Below are positions 53,247-62,397 of a stretch of DNA of 64,000 bases, piece after piece (within the stretch, counting starts at the first letter, position 1; the number at the start of each line of letters is the position of its first letter). The stretch is from Pseudomonas sp. LP_7_YM (GTDB lineage Bacteria; Pseudomonadota; Gammaproteobacteria; Pseudomonadales; Pseudomonadaceae). The translations under genes and the position numbers were made by a program. The stretch spans positions 85,553 through 149,552 of the forward strand of contig NZ_SOCT01000010.1 of NCBI RefSeq assembly GCF_004364435.1, written 5' to 3'. Under the pieces are notes generated by a model. The model was given only the letters and a program-made list of their open reading frames with translations. It was not told where the DNA came from and did no database searches.

Positions 53247-53519
53247 GTCAGCAACCGTAACCAATGGGGTGAAAGCTGGCAAGCAGTTGAAAAAAAATGG
53301 GAGGAAATTCAGAAACGTGCAAATTAGCGCAATTTTTTAACCGTTAATGGACGTTTTTCGGCTATTTGTTGTCGGTTGATTTTGCAAAGCGCAATGCCGC
53401 CTCTGTGAGAGAGCGCTTGCTCACGACGGCGTCGGCCTATTCAGCATCCTGGCCAACGTGATGTCGCTTTCGTGCGCAAGCTCACTGCCCTATGTTTTCA
53501 ACGTGCATTGGGTTGAGTT
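53247..53519. repeat. leuA upstream region with REP-like sequence
   Basis: The region includes an imperfect palindrome near 53403-53436 (TGAGAGAGCGCTTGCTCACGA core) typical of Pseudomonas REP elements, and a further related CGTGCGCAAGCTCAC near 53471. The leuA promoter presumably lies at the lower-coordinate side, in an A+T-rich stretch near 53290-53370. Confidence 0.4.
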
Positions 53520-54362
53520 TTAGGGCTGGAAAGCGTTGATAAAAATGGCCGGGTCAACCCGCGCATCGTTCAGACTCACATTCCAGTGCATATGCGGCCC
53601 GGTTGCACGGCCCGTCGAGCCTACGCGTCCCACCACACCGCCGCGAGGCACCGCGTCGCCGACTTTCACGTCAATCTTCGACATGTGGCAAAACATGCTG
53701 ATGAAGCCTTGTCCGTGGTCGACGAATACCGTGTTGCCGTTGAAGAAGTAGTTGCCAATCAGAATGACTTTGCCCGCGGCAGGGGACTTGATCGGCGTGC
53801 CCGCTGGAACGGCGAAGTCCAGGCCTGCGTGGGGATTGCGTTCTTCGCCATTGAAGAAGCGCCGTACACCGAATTTGCTGGAGAGCGGACCATCGACGGG
53901 CTTATCCAGCAGCAGGTTGCTTGGCGTGACCGGGCTGAAGCTGCGATAGGCGCGAACCTGTATATCCAGCTCTTGCTCGATGCGTTTCAAGTCGTCCGGG
54001 TTTGGATTGACCTGGCGCTGATTCTTCAACGTGATGTGCTGTTCCGGGTATTTCTTGTTACCGACCGTGAAGGGCAAGTTGCGGCCCGCGCTGATGACCT
54101 GCTGTGAAGTGCCGGGTTTGACGCTTAACGGGATACCGACGATCGCCAGCCAGTGTGCATCCTGATCCTTGACCACCAGCACCGGTTTACCCTGAAAGGT
54201 CGCTTTCGGTGCCTGAATGGCCGGGCCCAGGTCCACGACCGCAACGCCGCCGGGTACGGGCTTGTTCAGCAGGCGTGCTATGTAGCTGTCGGCATAGGCA
54301 GGTAGCGCCAGACATAAGGCGAGAGCGGCAGCGACAAACGAGCGGGAGATAAGAGGCAGCAT
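53520..54362 (-). CDS. M23-family peptidoglycan endopeptidase
   Basis: A 280-residue secreted protein with a Sec signal (SFVAAALALCLALPAYA, cleavage near residue 24). The C-terminal LytM domain has zinc ligands in NPHAGLDFAVPAGT (His and Asp, about 187-191) and GPHMHWNVSL (HxH, about 263-265). The N-terminal part is an extracytoplasmic adaptor domain. It probably cleaves peptidoglycan cross-links in the periplasm. It starts 3 bases after the xseA stop, so the two are co-transcribed. Confidence 0.9.
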   Translation of the reverse strand: MLPLISRSFVAAALALCLALPAYADSYIARLLNKPVPGGVAVVDLGPAIQAPKATFQGKPVLVVKDQDAHWLAIVGIPLSVKPGTSQQVISAGRNLPFTVGNKKYPEQHITLKNQRQVNPNPDDLKRIEQELDIQVRAYRSFSPVTPSNLLLDKPVDGPLSSKFGVRRFFNGEERNPHAGLDFAVPAGTPIKSPAAGKVILIGNYFFNGNTVFVDHGQGFISMFCHMSKIDVKVGDAVPRGGVVGRVGSTGRATGPHMHWNVSLNDARVDPAIFINAFQP

Positions 54363-54365
54363 CGT

Positions 54366-55754
54366 TCAATCCAGAAGAGAAAGGGTGACGGGTGTCAAAT
54401 GATTGTCCTCGACCCGCACTTGCAACTCGCCATCGCCCAGCTTTGCCGTGAGACGCTGGCCTGTGTGAGTCTGCTCGGCGGCCCGAATGGCCCTGCCGCG
54501 TTCGTCCAGCAAAATGCTGTAACCACGACCGAGCGTTGCAAGCGGGCTGACCACGTTCAGCGTTTGCACCTGACTTTGCAATTGCAGGCGACGGGTCTTG
54601 AGGTCTTCCCTGATAGCTCGGGGAAGACGCTCGGCCAGCACATTCAGGCGCTGACGCAGGAATGCCAGGGTGCGTCCCGGATGTTGTGCAGCCAGACGGC
54701 TTTGCAGGTGGCTCATGCGCACCTGGCGTTTGTGCATCTGCTGTTCGAACGCCCGGCGCATGCGCATGTCCAGATCGTCCAGGCGCTGGGCGCGTTGGCG
54801 TAAACGCTCACCTGGATGACGCAAGCGGCGAGAGATGCCGTCCAGGCGCAGTTGCTCGCGCATCAGCCGATCCTGCATGCGGCTGATCAGGCGGCGCTGC
54901 AGGCTCTCGACGCGACGATGCAGGTCGCTGGAGTCAGGGGCCAGCAGCTCGGCAGCAGCAGACGGCGTAGGCGCGCGTATGTCGGCGACGAAGTCACTGA
55001 TGGAAACGTCGGTTTCATGGCCGACCGCACTGACGATCGGCGTCACGCAGGCATCGATGGCGCGGGCCACGGCTTCTTCGTTGAAGCACCACAAGTCCTC
55101 CAGTGAGCCGCCGCCACGGGCCAGAATAAGCGCGTCGAAGCCACGGGAATCAGCGAGTTTCAGCGCGCGGACGATCTGATTGATCGCTTCGCGGCCCTGC
55201 ACCGCAGTCGGAATCAGCGTCAGTTCGACCTGCGGCGCGCGGCGACGGAACACGCTGATGATGTCGCGAATCACCGCGCCCGTGGGCGAGCTGACGATGC
55301 CGATGCGCTGTGGGTGCAGGGGCAGGGGGACCTTGCGCTCGGCGCTGAACAGGCCTTCTGCGTCGAGTTTTTCTTTCAGTGCGTCGAACGCCAGACGCAG
55401 AGCGCCGTCACCCGCCGGTTCGACGGTATCGAGGATCAGCTGATAGTCGCCACGCCCTTCGAACAGCGAAACCTTGCCACGCACCTTGACCGCGAGCCCA
55501 TCTTTCAGCGCCTGACGCACCCGCGCAGCGTTACTGCGAAACAGCGCGCAACGTACCTGCGCGCCGGTGTCCTTGAGCGTGAAATACACATGACCAGATG
55601 CCGGACGCGACAGGTTGGAAATCTCGCCCTCGACCCAGATGTTGGAAAACACATCTTCCAGCAGCACGCGCGCGCGGCCGTTGAGCTGGCTGACAGTAAG
55701 GACTTCCCGGTCAAGGCCGAGTCTTGCGAAGGGGTCTTTGATCATGGCAGGCAT
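54366..55754 (-). CDS. xseA: Exodeoxyribonuclease VII large subunit
   Basis: XseA, with XseB, degrades single-stranded DNA. The 462-residue frame has the N-terminal OB fold (VLTVSQLNGRARVLLEDVFSNIWVEGEISNLSRPASGH), the catalytic central domain (IGIVSSPTGAVIRDII, LARGGGSLEDLWCFNEE, VSAVGHETDVSISDFVAD) and a long C-terminal coiled coil. A start at the second Met (55745, MIKDPFARLGL) would better match relatives that I recall. No xseB is adjacent, as usual in Pseudomonas. Confidence 0.95.
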   Translation of the reverse strand: MPAMIKDPFARLGLDREVLTVSQLNGRARVLLEDVFSNIWVEGEISNLSRPASGHVYFTLKDTGAQVRCALFRSNAARVRQALKDGLAVKVRGKVSLFEGRGDYQLILDTVEPAGDGALRLAFDALKEKLDAEGLFSAERKVPLPLHPQRIGIVSSPTGAVIRDIISVFRRRAPQVELTLIPTAVQGREAINQIVRALKLADSRGFDALILARGGGSLEDLWCFNEEAVARAIDACVTPIVSAVGHETDVSISDFVADIRAPTPSAAAELLAPDSSDLHRRVESLQRRLISRMQDRLMREQLRLDGISRRLRHPGERLRQRAQRLDDLDMRMRRAFEQQMHKRQVRMSHLQSRLAAQHPGRTLAFLRQRLNVLAERLPRAIREDLKTRRLQLQSQVQTLNVVSPLATLGRGYSILLDERGRAIRAAEQTHTGQRLTAKLGDGELQVRVEDNHLTPVTLSLLD

Positions 55755-55890
55755 GATAAAGGCATTGGGGGACAGGTCACCAGATTAATAGGCGCAGGCG
55801 CAAAACCTGGGTGAGCGATTACGTATTGCCCTGACCGTTTATTCATCTCGGGATATGCTGTACGCCGCCGTTTTATCCAAGGACGAAAAA

Positions 55891-56676
55891 ATGCTCACCA
55901 CCCTCGCCGAATTGTCGGGCGTCGTCGAATCGTTGGGACTGACCCCATTGGGCTGGCTGTTCATAGAAGGTGGGGTTATCGCCGCCTACGTAGTCTTCGC
56001 CATCGCCGGTTTCGGTACGGCTCTGGTCGCAGCGCCCATCCTGATCCACTTCATGCCGCTGTCGCGGATCATTCCGCTGCTGGTGATGCTGGATTTCCTT
56101 GCCGCTTTCAGTCACCTCTTGCCATCCCGGGAGTCGGTGGTGCGTAACGAGCTGCTGCGCATGATCCCGTGCATGGCGGTCGGCTGTACCTTGGGCGTGC
56201 TGTTTCTGCTCAACTTAAAGTCCGATGTTCTTCTATTAATGATGGGCTTGTTCCTGGTTGGTTATTCGCTTTACAGCCTGGCCGTGAAAGTACGTCCGAC
56301 GCAGCTGTCGGCACTTTGGTCGGTGCCGATGGGGACGATGGGCGGGCTGTTCGGGGCTCTGTTCGGCAGTGGCGGCTTTTTATATGCGATCTATCTCAAT
56401 GGCCGTCTGACCGACAAGGCCCAGGCTCGCGCTACGCAAAATGCACTCATCAGTTGCAGCACCCTGGTGCGGCTGAGCCTGTTCGTGATTACCGGTGTAT
56501 ATGCGCAGGTTTCGCTGCTGGTGCTGGCGGTCTGCTTGCTGCCAGCGATGATCGTCGGCTCGTGGATCGGTCGTCGCCTGGTCATGCGCTTGTCCCGTGA
56601 GACGTTCGTGCGTCTGGTCACCTGGATGGTTCTGGTCAGCGGCGTCGTGCTGATTGGTCGTTACCTGGCGGGTTGA
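55891..56676 (+). CDS. TauE/SafE-family membrane permease
   Basis: The ATG at 55891 has AAGGACG 6 bases upstream and gives 261 residues; an upstream Met at 55855 is in frame. About eight hydrophobic helices are seen, with the family repeat FAIAGFGTALVAAPIL and GGLFGALFGSGGFLYAIYL. Family members export sulfite, sulfoacetate or other organic anions across the inner membrane; the substrate here is unknown. It is divergent from xseA. Confidence 0.85.
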   Translation: MLTTLAELSGVVESLGLTPLGWLFIEGGVIAAYVVFAIAGFGTALVAAPILIHFMPLSRIIPLLVMLDFLAAFSHLLPSRESVVRNELLRMIPCMAVGCTLGVLFLLNLKSDVLLLMMGLFLVGYSLYSLAVKVRPTQLSALWSVPMGTMGGLFGALFGSGGFLYAIYLNGRLTDKAQARATQNALISCSTLVRLSLFVITGVYAQVSLLVLAVCLLPAMIVGSWIGRRLVMRLSRETFVRLVTWMVLVSGVVLIGRYLAG

Positions 56677-56746
56677 GCGTTGTGCTTGACCTCGCGGGCG
56701 GGCGTATTAAGCTGCCGCCCTCGATCACACGTCATACAGGCCCGTC

Positions 56747-57295
56747 ATGAACAGCCAAAGCATCATCGTCCCGCAAATCTCCAGCTTTCCTGCCCATGAG
56801 GCAAAGGCGCGGGCGATTCTGCGCTGGCTGGTGAAGCTCGACGTTGTAGAGCAAAACCTGACCACCTGCGGGCGCAGCTTCAACCGAATGGCCTATGCGA
56901 TAGCCCCCGGGGCACGGCGCTTTGTCGAACACCCCGATGCGTTGCCGTACGGCCAGTCGGTCAATGGCCTGGAGATCGTGCTCAAGCGCTGCATCTATAC
57001 CCCGCAGCAAGGTTTCAAGGAGGAGGCCGGGTGCCCCGAATGCCGTCGCGAGATAGGTGAGGCCTTGTTCGACAGTCTGGAAGAGTGGATGCCGGGCCAT
57101 ACGGACAACTTCATTTGTCCGGAATGCCGTCATGAAGACGACATTAATGGCTTTCTTTTTCTCGATCCATGCGGCTTTTCCAACCTCGGATTCATCTTCA
57201 GTGACTGGCTGGATGCGGGGTTGAAGACGAGTTTCGTGGAAGAGTTCGCCGAACGTCTGGATCGCCCCGTGTCCTACGTCAAAGCACGACTATAA
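56747..57295 (+). CDS. Conserved hypothetical protein with two CPECR zinc knuckles
   Basis: The 182-residue protein has paired motifs GCPECRRE near residue 95 and ICPECRHED near 124, likely binding one zinc ion. No signal peptide, membrane helix or known enzyme motif is seen. I recall homologues in other Pseudomonas with misleading transporter annotations, but nothing in the sequence supports transport. It lies between the TauE-like permease and guaB, on the same strand. Confidence 0.7.
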   Translation: MNSQSIIVPQISSFPAHEAKARAILRWLVKLDVVEQNLTTCGRSFNRMAYAIAPGARRFVEHPDALPYGQSVNGLEIVLKRCIYTPQQGFKEEAGCPECRREIGEALFDSLEEWMPGHTDNFICPECRHEDDINGFLFLDPCGFSNLGFIFSDWLDAGLKTSFVEEFAERLDRPVSYVKARL

Positions 57296-57345
57296 ATGTA
57301 GCGTCTGGCCCCTGATCGGGATTCGCAAATAGACTGATCTTTACA

Positions 57346-57374
57346 TTGAGCAAGGGCACTTGTCTGGGTATAAT
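57346..57374 (+). promoter_or_regulatory. Sigma-70 promoter of guaB
   Basis: TTGAGC (57346-57351), a 17-base spacer and TATAAT (57369-57374), 35 bases before the guaB start. Confidence 0.65.
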
Positions 57375-57409
57375 GGCGCGCTTCCATTTTCCCGCTCGGG
57401 AGCCCAGCG

Positions 57410-58879
57410 ATGCTGCGTATCAGCCAAGAAGCCCTTACATTCGACGACATTCTCCTTGTGCCCGGTTATTCCGAGGTGCTTCCCAACGAAGTCAGTCTGA
57501 AAACCCGATTGACCCGTGGCATCGAACTGAACATCCCCCTCGTTTCCGCCGCTATGGACACCGTCACTGAAGCCCGTCTGGCCATCGCCATGGCTCAGGA
57601 AGGCGGTATCGGCATCATCCACAAGAACATGACCGTCGAGCAGCAAGCTGCCGAAGTGCGCAAGGTCAAGAAGTTCGAAGCGGGTGTGGTCAAGGACCCG
57701 ATCACCATCGAGGCTGACGCCACGGTTCGCGATTTGTTCGAACTGACCCGTCAACACAACATTTCCGGCGTGCCGGTCCTGCACGACGGCGAACTCGTCG
57801 GCATCGTGACTTCTCGCGACGTTCGTTTCGAAAATCGTCTTGATGTGCCAGTACGTGAAGTGATGACGCCCAAAGAGCGTCTGGTCACTGTTCGCGAAGG
57901 TGCCGATAAGTACGAAGTCCGCGAGCTGCTGCACAAGCACCGCCTGGAAAAAGTCCTGATCGTCGACGACAAGTTCGCGCTCAAGGGCATGATGACCGTC
58001 AAGGACATCGAGAAATCCAAAGCCTACCCGTTGGCCAGCAAGGACGATCAAGGTCGCCTGCGCGTCGGCGCTGCGGTCGGCACCGGTAAGGACACCGGCG
58101 AGCGCGTCAGCGCCCTGGTCGCTGCAGGCGTCGACGTTATCGTTGTCGACACCGCTCACGGTCACTCCAAAGGCGTGATCGACCGCGTTCGCTGGGTCAA
58201 GCAGAACTTCCCTGACGTACAGGTCATCGGCGGCAATATCGCGACCGGCGCTGCTGCTCGCGCACTGGTCGAAGCTGGCGCTGACGGCGTCAAGGTCGGT
58301 ATCGGCCCTGGCTCAATCTGCACCACCCGTATCGTTGCCGGTGTCGGCGTGCCGCAAATCAGCGCCATTGCCAACGTCGCTTCTGCGCTGGAAGGGACTG
58401 ACGTTCCGCTGATCGCCGACGGTGGCATCCGTTTCTCCGGTGACCTGTCCAAGGCCATCGTAGCCGGTGCCTATTGCGTGATGATGGGCTCGATGTTCGC
58501 CGGTACCGAAGAGGCGCCAGGCGAAATCGAACTGTTCCAGGGTCGCTCCTACAAGGCCTACCGCGGCATGGGTTCGCTGGGTGCGATGTCCCAGGCGCAA
58601 GGCTCTTCCGACCGCTACTTCCAGGACTCGTCCGAAGGCGCAGAGAAGCTAGTGCCGGAAGGCATCGAAGGCCGCGTTGCCTATAAAGGCTCGCTGGCCG
58701 CCATCATTCATCAACTGATGGGTGGCCTGCGTTCTTCCATGGGTTATACCGGCAGCGCCCACATTCAGGAAATGCGCACCAAGCCTGAGTTCGTGCGCAT
58801 CACCGGCGCCGGTATGGCCGAATCTCACGTCCACGACGTGCAGATCACCAAGGAAGCACCGAACTATCGCGTAGGTTGA
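57410..58879 (+). CDS. guaB: Inosine-5'-monophosphate dehydrogenase
   Basis: GuaB oxidises IMP to XMP with NAD, the first committed step to GMP. The 489-residue protein has the catalytic domain with Cys304 in GPGSICTTRIVAGVGVPQ, and two CBS domains inserted at about residues 90-205. CGGGAG precedes the ATG by about 7 bases. guaA follows after 99 bases with a hairpin between them. Confidence 0.97.
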   Translation: MLRISQEALTFDDILLVPGYSEVLPNEVSLKTRLTRGIELNIPLVSAAMDTVTEARLAIAMAQEGGIGIIHKNMTVEQQAAEVRKVKKFEAGVVKDPITIEADATVRDLFELTRQHNISGVPVLHDGELVGIVTSRDVRFENRLDVPVREVMTPKERLVTVREGADKYEVRELLHKHRLEKVLIVDDKFALKGMMTVKDIEKSKAYPLASKDDQGRLRVGAAVGTGKDTGERVSALVAAGVDVIVVDTAHGHSKGVIDRVRWVKQNFPDVQVIGGNIATGAAARALVEAGADGVKVGIGPGSICTTRIVAGVGVPQISAIANVASALEGTDVPLIADGGIRFSGDLSKAIVAGAYCVMMGSMFAGTEEAPGEIELFQGRSYKAYRGMGSLGAMSQAQGSSDRYFQDSSEGAEKLVPEGIEGRVAYKGSLAAIIHQLMGGLRSSMGYTGSAHIQEMRTKPEFVRITGAGMAESHVHDVQITKEAPNYRVG

Positions 58880-58924
58880 CCGAAATGCGCCTGATGCTTC
58901 AGGCCCATTTCAAGCATTGTGTAG

Positions 58925-58955
58925 CGGGGCTGTTCATTACAGCCCCGTCTTGTTT
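58925..58955 (+). terminator. Hairpin between guaB and guaA
   Basis: CGGGGCTG and CAGCCCCG form an 8-bp stem, followed by TCTTGTTT. It may be a partial terminator that lowers guaA expression. Confidence 0.65.
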
Positions 58956-58978
58956 CTGATTTTCGACGAGAATGACTA

Positions 58979-60556
58979 ATGGCCCTCGACATTCACGCCC
59001 ACCGCATCCTGATCCTGGACTTCGGTTCCCAGTACACCCAACTGATCGCTCGTCGAGTACGTGAGATCGGTGTGTATTGCGAGCTGCACCCGTTCGACAT
59101 GGACGATGAAGCGATTCGCGAATTCGCTCCAAAAGGCGTCATCCTCGCCGGTGGCCCCGAGTCCGTGCACGAAGCTGACAGCCCGCGCTGCCCGCAAGCG
59201 GTATTTGATCTGGGCGTCCCGGTCTTCGGTATCTGCTACGGTATGCAGACCATGGCCGAGCAACTGGGTGGCAAGGTTGAAGGCTCCCAGCTGCGCGAGT
59301 TTGGTTATGCCCGTGTCGACGTCGTCGGCAAGAGCCGCCTGCTCGATGGCATCGAAGACCATATCGATGCGGACGGTCTTTTCGGCCTGGACGTGTGGAT
59401 GAGCCATGGTGACAAGGTCACCAAGCTGCCTGCAGAGTTTCATGTGCTGGCCAGCACCCCGAGCTGCCCTATCGCCGGCATGGCCGACGACATCCGCGGC
59501 TACTATGGCGTGCAGTTCCACCCGGAAGTGACCCACACCAAACAGGGCGGTCGCATCCTGTCGCGCTTCATCCTCGACATCTGCGGCTGTGAAGCCCTAT
59601 GGACCCCTTCGAAGATTGCTGAAGACGCCATCGCTCAGGTTCGCGCTCAGGTCGGCACCGACAATGTGCTGCTGGGCCTGTCCGGCGGTGTTGACTCCTC
59701 GGTCGTCGCGGCACTGCTGCACAAGGCCATTGGCGATCAGCTGACCTGTGTTTTCGTCGATAACGGCCTGCTGCGTCTGCACGAAGGCGAGCAGGTAATG
59801 GCCATGTTCGCCGAGAACATGGGCGTCAAGGTGATCCGCGCCAATGCCGAAGCGCAGTTCCTCGACAATCTGGCAGGCGAAAGCGACCCGGAGAAGAAGC
59901 GCAAGATCATCGGTCGCACCTTCATCGACGTCTTCGATGCCGAATCGACCAAGCTGGACAACATCAAGTACCTGGCACAGGGCACCATTTACCCTGACGT
60001 GATCGAGTCCGCTGGCGCCAAAAGCGGCAAGGCTCACGTGATCAAGTCGCACCACAACGTGGGCGGCCTGCCGGAAGAAATGAACCTGAAACTGGTCGAG
60101 CCACTGCGCGAGCTGTTCAAGGACGAGGTTCGTCGTCTGGGCCTGGAACTGGGCCTGCCGTACGACATGGTCTACCGTCACCCGTTCCCGGGTCCGGGCC
60201 TGGGAGTCCGCATCCTCGGCGAAGTGAAGAAAGAGTACGCCGACCTGCTGCGCCGCGCCGACCACATCTTCATCGAAGAACTGCGCAAAGCCGACTGGTA
60301 CCACAAGGTCAGCCAGGCATTCGTCGTGTTCCAGCCGGTCAAATCGGTTGGCGTGGTAGGCGATGGCCGCCGCTACGCCTGGGTCGTAGCCCTGCGCGCC
60401 GTCGAAACCATCGACTTCATGACCGCACGTTGGGCACACCTGCCTTATGAACTGCTGGAAACCGTCAGCGGCCGCATCATCAACGAAATCGAAGGCATCT
60501 CCCGCGTGACGTACGACGTGTCGAGCAAGCCACCGGCGACGATTGAGTGGGAATGA
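58979..60556 (+). CDS. guaA: GMP synthase (glutamine-hydrolysing)
   Basis: GuaA aminates XMP to GMP. The 525-residue protein has the glutaminase triad Cys86 (FGICYGMQ), His181 and Glu183 (QFHPEVTHT), the PP-loop LGLSGGVDSSVVAALL near residue 234 and a C-terminal dimerisation domain ending PPATIEWE. The 3' end is a known integration site for tyrosine-recombinase elements, and here an integrase gene follows. The reading frame is intact. Confidence 0.97.
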   Translation: MALDIHAHRILILDFGSQYTQLIARRVREIGVYCELHPFDMDDEAIREFAPKGVILAGGPESVHEADSPRCPQAVFDLGVPVFGICYGMQTMAEQLGGKVEGSQLREFGYARVDVVGKSRLLDGIEDHIDADGLFGLDVWMSHGDKVTKLPAEFHVLASTPSCPIAGMADDIRGYYGVQFHPEVTHTKQGGRILSRFILDICGCEALWTPSKIAEDAIAQVRAQVGTDNVLLGLSGGVDSSVVAALLHKAIGDQLTCVFVDNGLLRLHEGEQVMAMFAENMGVKVIRANAEAQFLDNLAGESDPEKKRKIIGRTFIDVFDAESTKLDNIKYLAQGTIYPDVIESAGAKSGKAHVIKSHHNVGGLPEEMNLKLVEPLRELFKDEVRRLGLELGLPYDMVYRHPFPGPGLGVRILGEVKKEYADLLRRADHIFIEELRKADWYHKVSQAFVVFQPVKSVGVVGDGRRYAWVVALRAVETIDFMTARWAHLPYELLETVSGRIINEIEGISRVTYDVSSKPPATIEWE

Positions 60557-60568
60557 TGTGGGAATGAT
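60547..60568. repeat. Tandem 11-bp duplication at the guaA stop, candidate attachment core
   Basis: GTGGGAATGAT occurs twice without a gap (60547-60557 and 60558-60568), the first copy containing the guaA stop codon. This is where guaA-specific elements recombine, so it may be part of attL. Confidence 0.5.
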
Positions 60569-60614
60569 CCCGCATCCGGCATAGACCGGCACTAAAGAGC
60601 ATTAACACTCCTCT

Positions 60615-60639
60615 AAGCCCGCGTAAATGCGGGCTTTTT
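60615..60639 (+). terminator. Rho-independent terminator after guaA
   Basis: AAGCCCGC and GCGGGCTT with a 6-base loop, followed by TTTC. Confidence 0.85.
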
Positions 60640-60719
60640 CATTCCGAGCTTTATTCCGAGCTTGGCACTGTCTGGCAAATTTTCGCATGGCCAAGCACCC
60701 CGTTCCTATGGCACGATAG

Positions 60720-60861
60720 ATGGTACGATCTGAAACTGAGGCCATGTCCGGCACTTGATACCATGTTGCCCCTGATAAGCCTCTCATGGTACTGAATGTG
60801 ATTAACTGGCTGATCTATAAGCAATTTTTAGATTAAATGCGGGGAAATTTGAGCATGGTAT
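60720..60861. repeat. Four copies of a CATGGTA-type motif upstream of the integrase
   Basis: ATGGTAC at 60720-60726, ATACCATG at 60758-60765 (reverse orientation), CATGGTAC at 60785-60792 and CATGGTAT at 60854-60861. They lie between guaA and int and may be arm-type integrase sites or operators of int. Confidence 0.45.
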
Positions 60862-60886
60862 TTTTAAAAGGAAACCCAACACGACC

Positions 60887-62095
60887 ATGCTGACTGATAC
60901 CAAGCTGCGCAACCTCAAGCCAAAGGACAAGCTCTACAAAGTGAACGACCGTGACGGCCTCTACGTGGCCATCACACCTGCGGGTTCGATTTCATTCCGC
61001 TACAACTACTCGATCCACGGTAGGCAGGAGACCATCACCTTCGGCCGTTACGGTGTAGGGGGCATCACCCTAGCGGAAGCCCGGGAACGGCTCGGCGAGG
61101 CAAAAAAGATGATCGCCGCTGGGAAGTCGCCAGCCAAAGAGAAGGCCAGAGAAAAGGGCCGCGTCAGGGATGCGGAGACGTTCGGGGCTTGGGCTGAAAA
61201 ATGGCTGCGTGGGTACCAAATGGCTGATTCCACCCGCGATATGCGCCGCTCGGTTTTCGAACGAGAGCTAAAGCCGAAATTTGGCAACCAGAAACTCGCT
61301 GAAATTACGCATGAGGACCTGCGAGCGCTGACTGACAGCATCGTTGAGCGAGGTGCTCCGGCAACAGCAGTTCACTCGCGGGAGATTGTGATGCAGGTCT
61401 TTCGATGGGCAATCGAACGTGGTCAGAAGGTTGAGAACCCGGCTGATCTGGTGCGGCCTACCAGCATCGCAAAATTCGAGCCGCGCGATCGGGCCTTGAC
61501 TCCTGATGAAATCGCCTTGATGTATCAGTACATGGAACGCATTGGTACCGCTTCTTCGGTGCGTGTTGCGGCTAAGTTGCTGTTGCTAACCATGGTTCGC
61601 AAAAGTGAACTGACCAATGCGACTTGGAGCGAAATCAATTTCAGCGAAGCAGTCTGGACAGTTCCCAAAGAGCGGATGAAGCGCCGTAATCCGCATTTGG
61701 TGTTCCTGTCCAGGCAAGCGCTTGATATTTTCATTGCCTTGAAAACCTTTGCGGGTGGCTCGGAATATGTTCTTCCATCGCGCTATGACTCTGACTTACC
61801 GATGAGCAGTGCCACTCTCAATCAAGTGCTAACGCTGACCTATCGCCTCGCTCAGAAAGAGGGGCAGTCGCTAGGCAAGTTCGGGCCGCACGACTTGCGC
61901 CGGACTGCCAGCACATTGTTACATGAGGCTGGCTATAACACCGATTGGATCGAGAAGTGCCTCGCACACGAACAGAAGGGTGTGCGAGCGGTTTACAACA
62001 AGGCCGAATATCGAGATCAGCGTCGGGCGATGCTGCAGGATTGGGCGGACATGATCGACGAGTGGACGCTTAGGAGACCGCGCTCCGAGGGCTGA
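60887..62095 (+). CDS. int: Tyrosine-type site-specific integrase (P4-like)
   Basis: A 402-residue recombinase. The N-terminal DUF4102 arm-binding domain covers DTKLRNLKPKDKLYKVNDRDGLYV to about residue 85, a core-binding domain about 95-185, and the catalytic domain the rest. Catalytic residues are visible: Arg in MVRKSELTNATW, HDLRRTAS (His-x-x-Arg), the His of LAHEQKG and the Tyr of AVYNKAEYRDQR. It probably recombines the guaA 3' end with the element. The nearest purine-rich site (AAAAGGAAA) is about 14 bases before the ATG, which is long. A UUCG-loop terminator follows. Confidence 0.95.
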   Translation: MLTDTKLRNLKPKDKLYKVNDRDGLYVAITPAGSISFRYNYSIHGRQETITFGRYGVGGITLAEARERLGEAKKMIAAGKSPAKEKAREKGRVRDAETFGAWAEKWLRGYQMADSTRDMRRSVFERELKPKFGNQKLAEITHEDLRALTDSIVERGAPATAVHSREIVMQVFRWAIERGQKVENPADLVRPTSIAKFEPRDRALTPDEIALMYQYMERIGTASSVRVAAKLLLLTMVRKSELTNATWSEINFSEAVWTVPKERMKRRNPHLVFLSRQALDIFIALKTFAGGSEYVLPSRYDSDLPMSSATLNQVLTLTYRLAQKEGQSLGKFGPHDLRRTASTLLHEAGYNTDWIEKCLAHEQKGVRAVYNKAEYRDQRRAMLQDWADMIDEWTLRRPRSEG

Positions 62096-62149
62096 TACCG
62101 AGCTTCGTGGACTACAGAGCACATGGCGCCCGTTCGTTTGTGGCGAAAC

Positions 62150-62173
62150 GCCCACTTCGGTGGGCTTTTTTTT
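62150..62173 (+). terminator. Rho-independent terminator of the integrase
   Basis: GCCCAC-TTCG-GTGGGC stem with tetraloop, followed by eight T. Confidence 0.92.
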
Positions 62174-62200
62174 GTCCCGAAACGCACGTTTTAGGGACAC
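62174..62200. promoter_or_regulatory. Operator-like inverted repeat, first copy
   Basis: GTCCCGAAACG and CGTTTTAGGGAC are near-complementary half-sites separated by CA. The stretch starts directly after the integrase terminator. A related copy lies at 62265-62292. Confidence 0.55.
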
Positions 62201-62264
62201 TTATTTTCTCTGAATTTCGTTTAAAAAAACTACCGATAAAACAAGAGATTGGGTGATTATCCCC

Positions 62265-62292
62265 GTCCCGAAACCGGACGTTTGACGGACAC
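62265..62292. promoter_or_regulatory. Operator-like inverted repeat, second copy
   Basis: GTCCCGAAAC and GTTTGACGGAC form an imperfect inverted repeat of the same half-site. It lies about 105 bases before the AlpA-like gene, in a position to control it. Confidence 0.5.
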
Positions 62293-62397
62293 CTAACTGA
62301 TTGATTTATATGGGGAAATTGTCTAAAAATGCTGGAAAATACCAGAAATGTGGGGCAATAATCGAACCTCGAATGATCACGAAACGAGGTATTCGGT

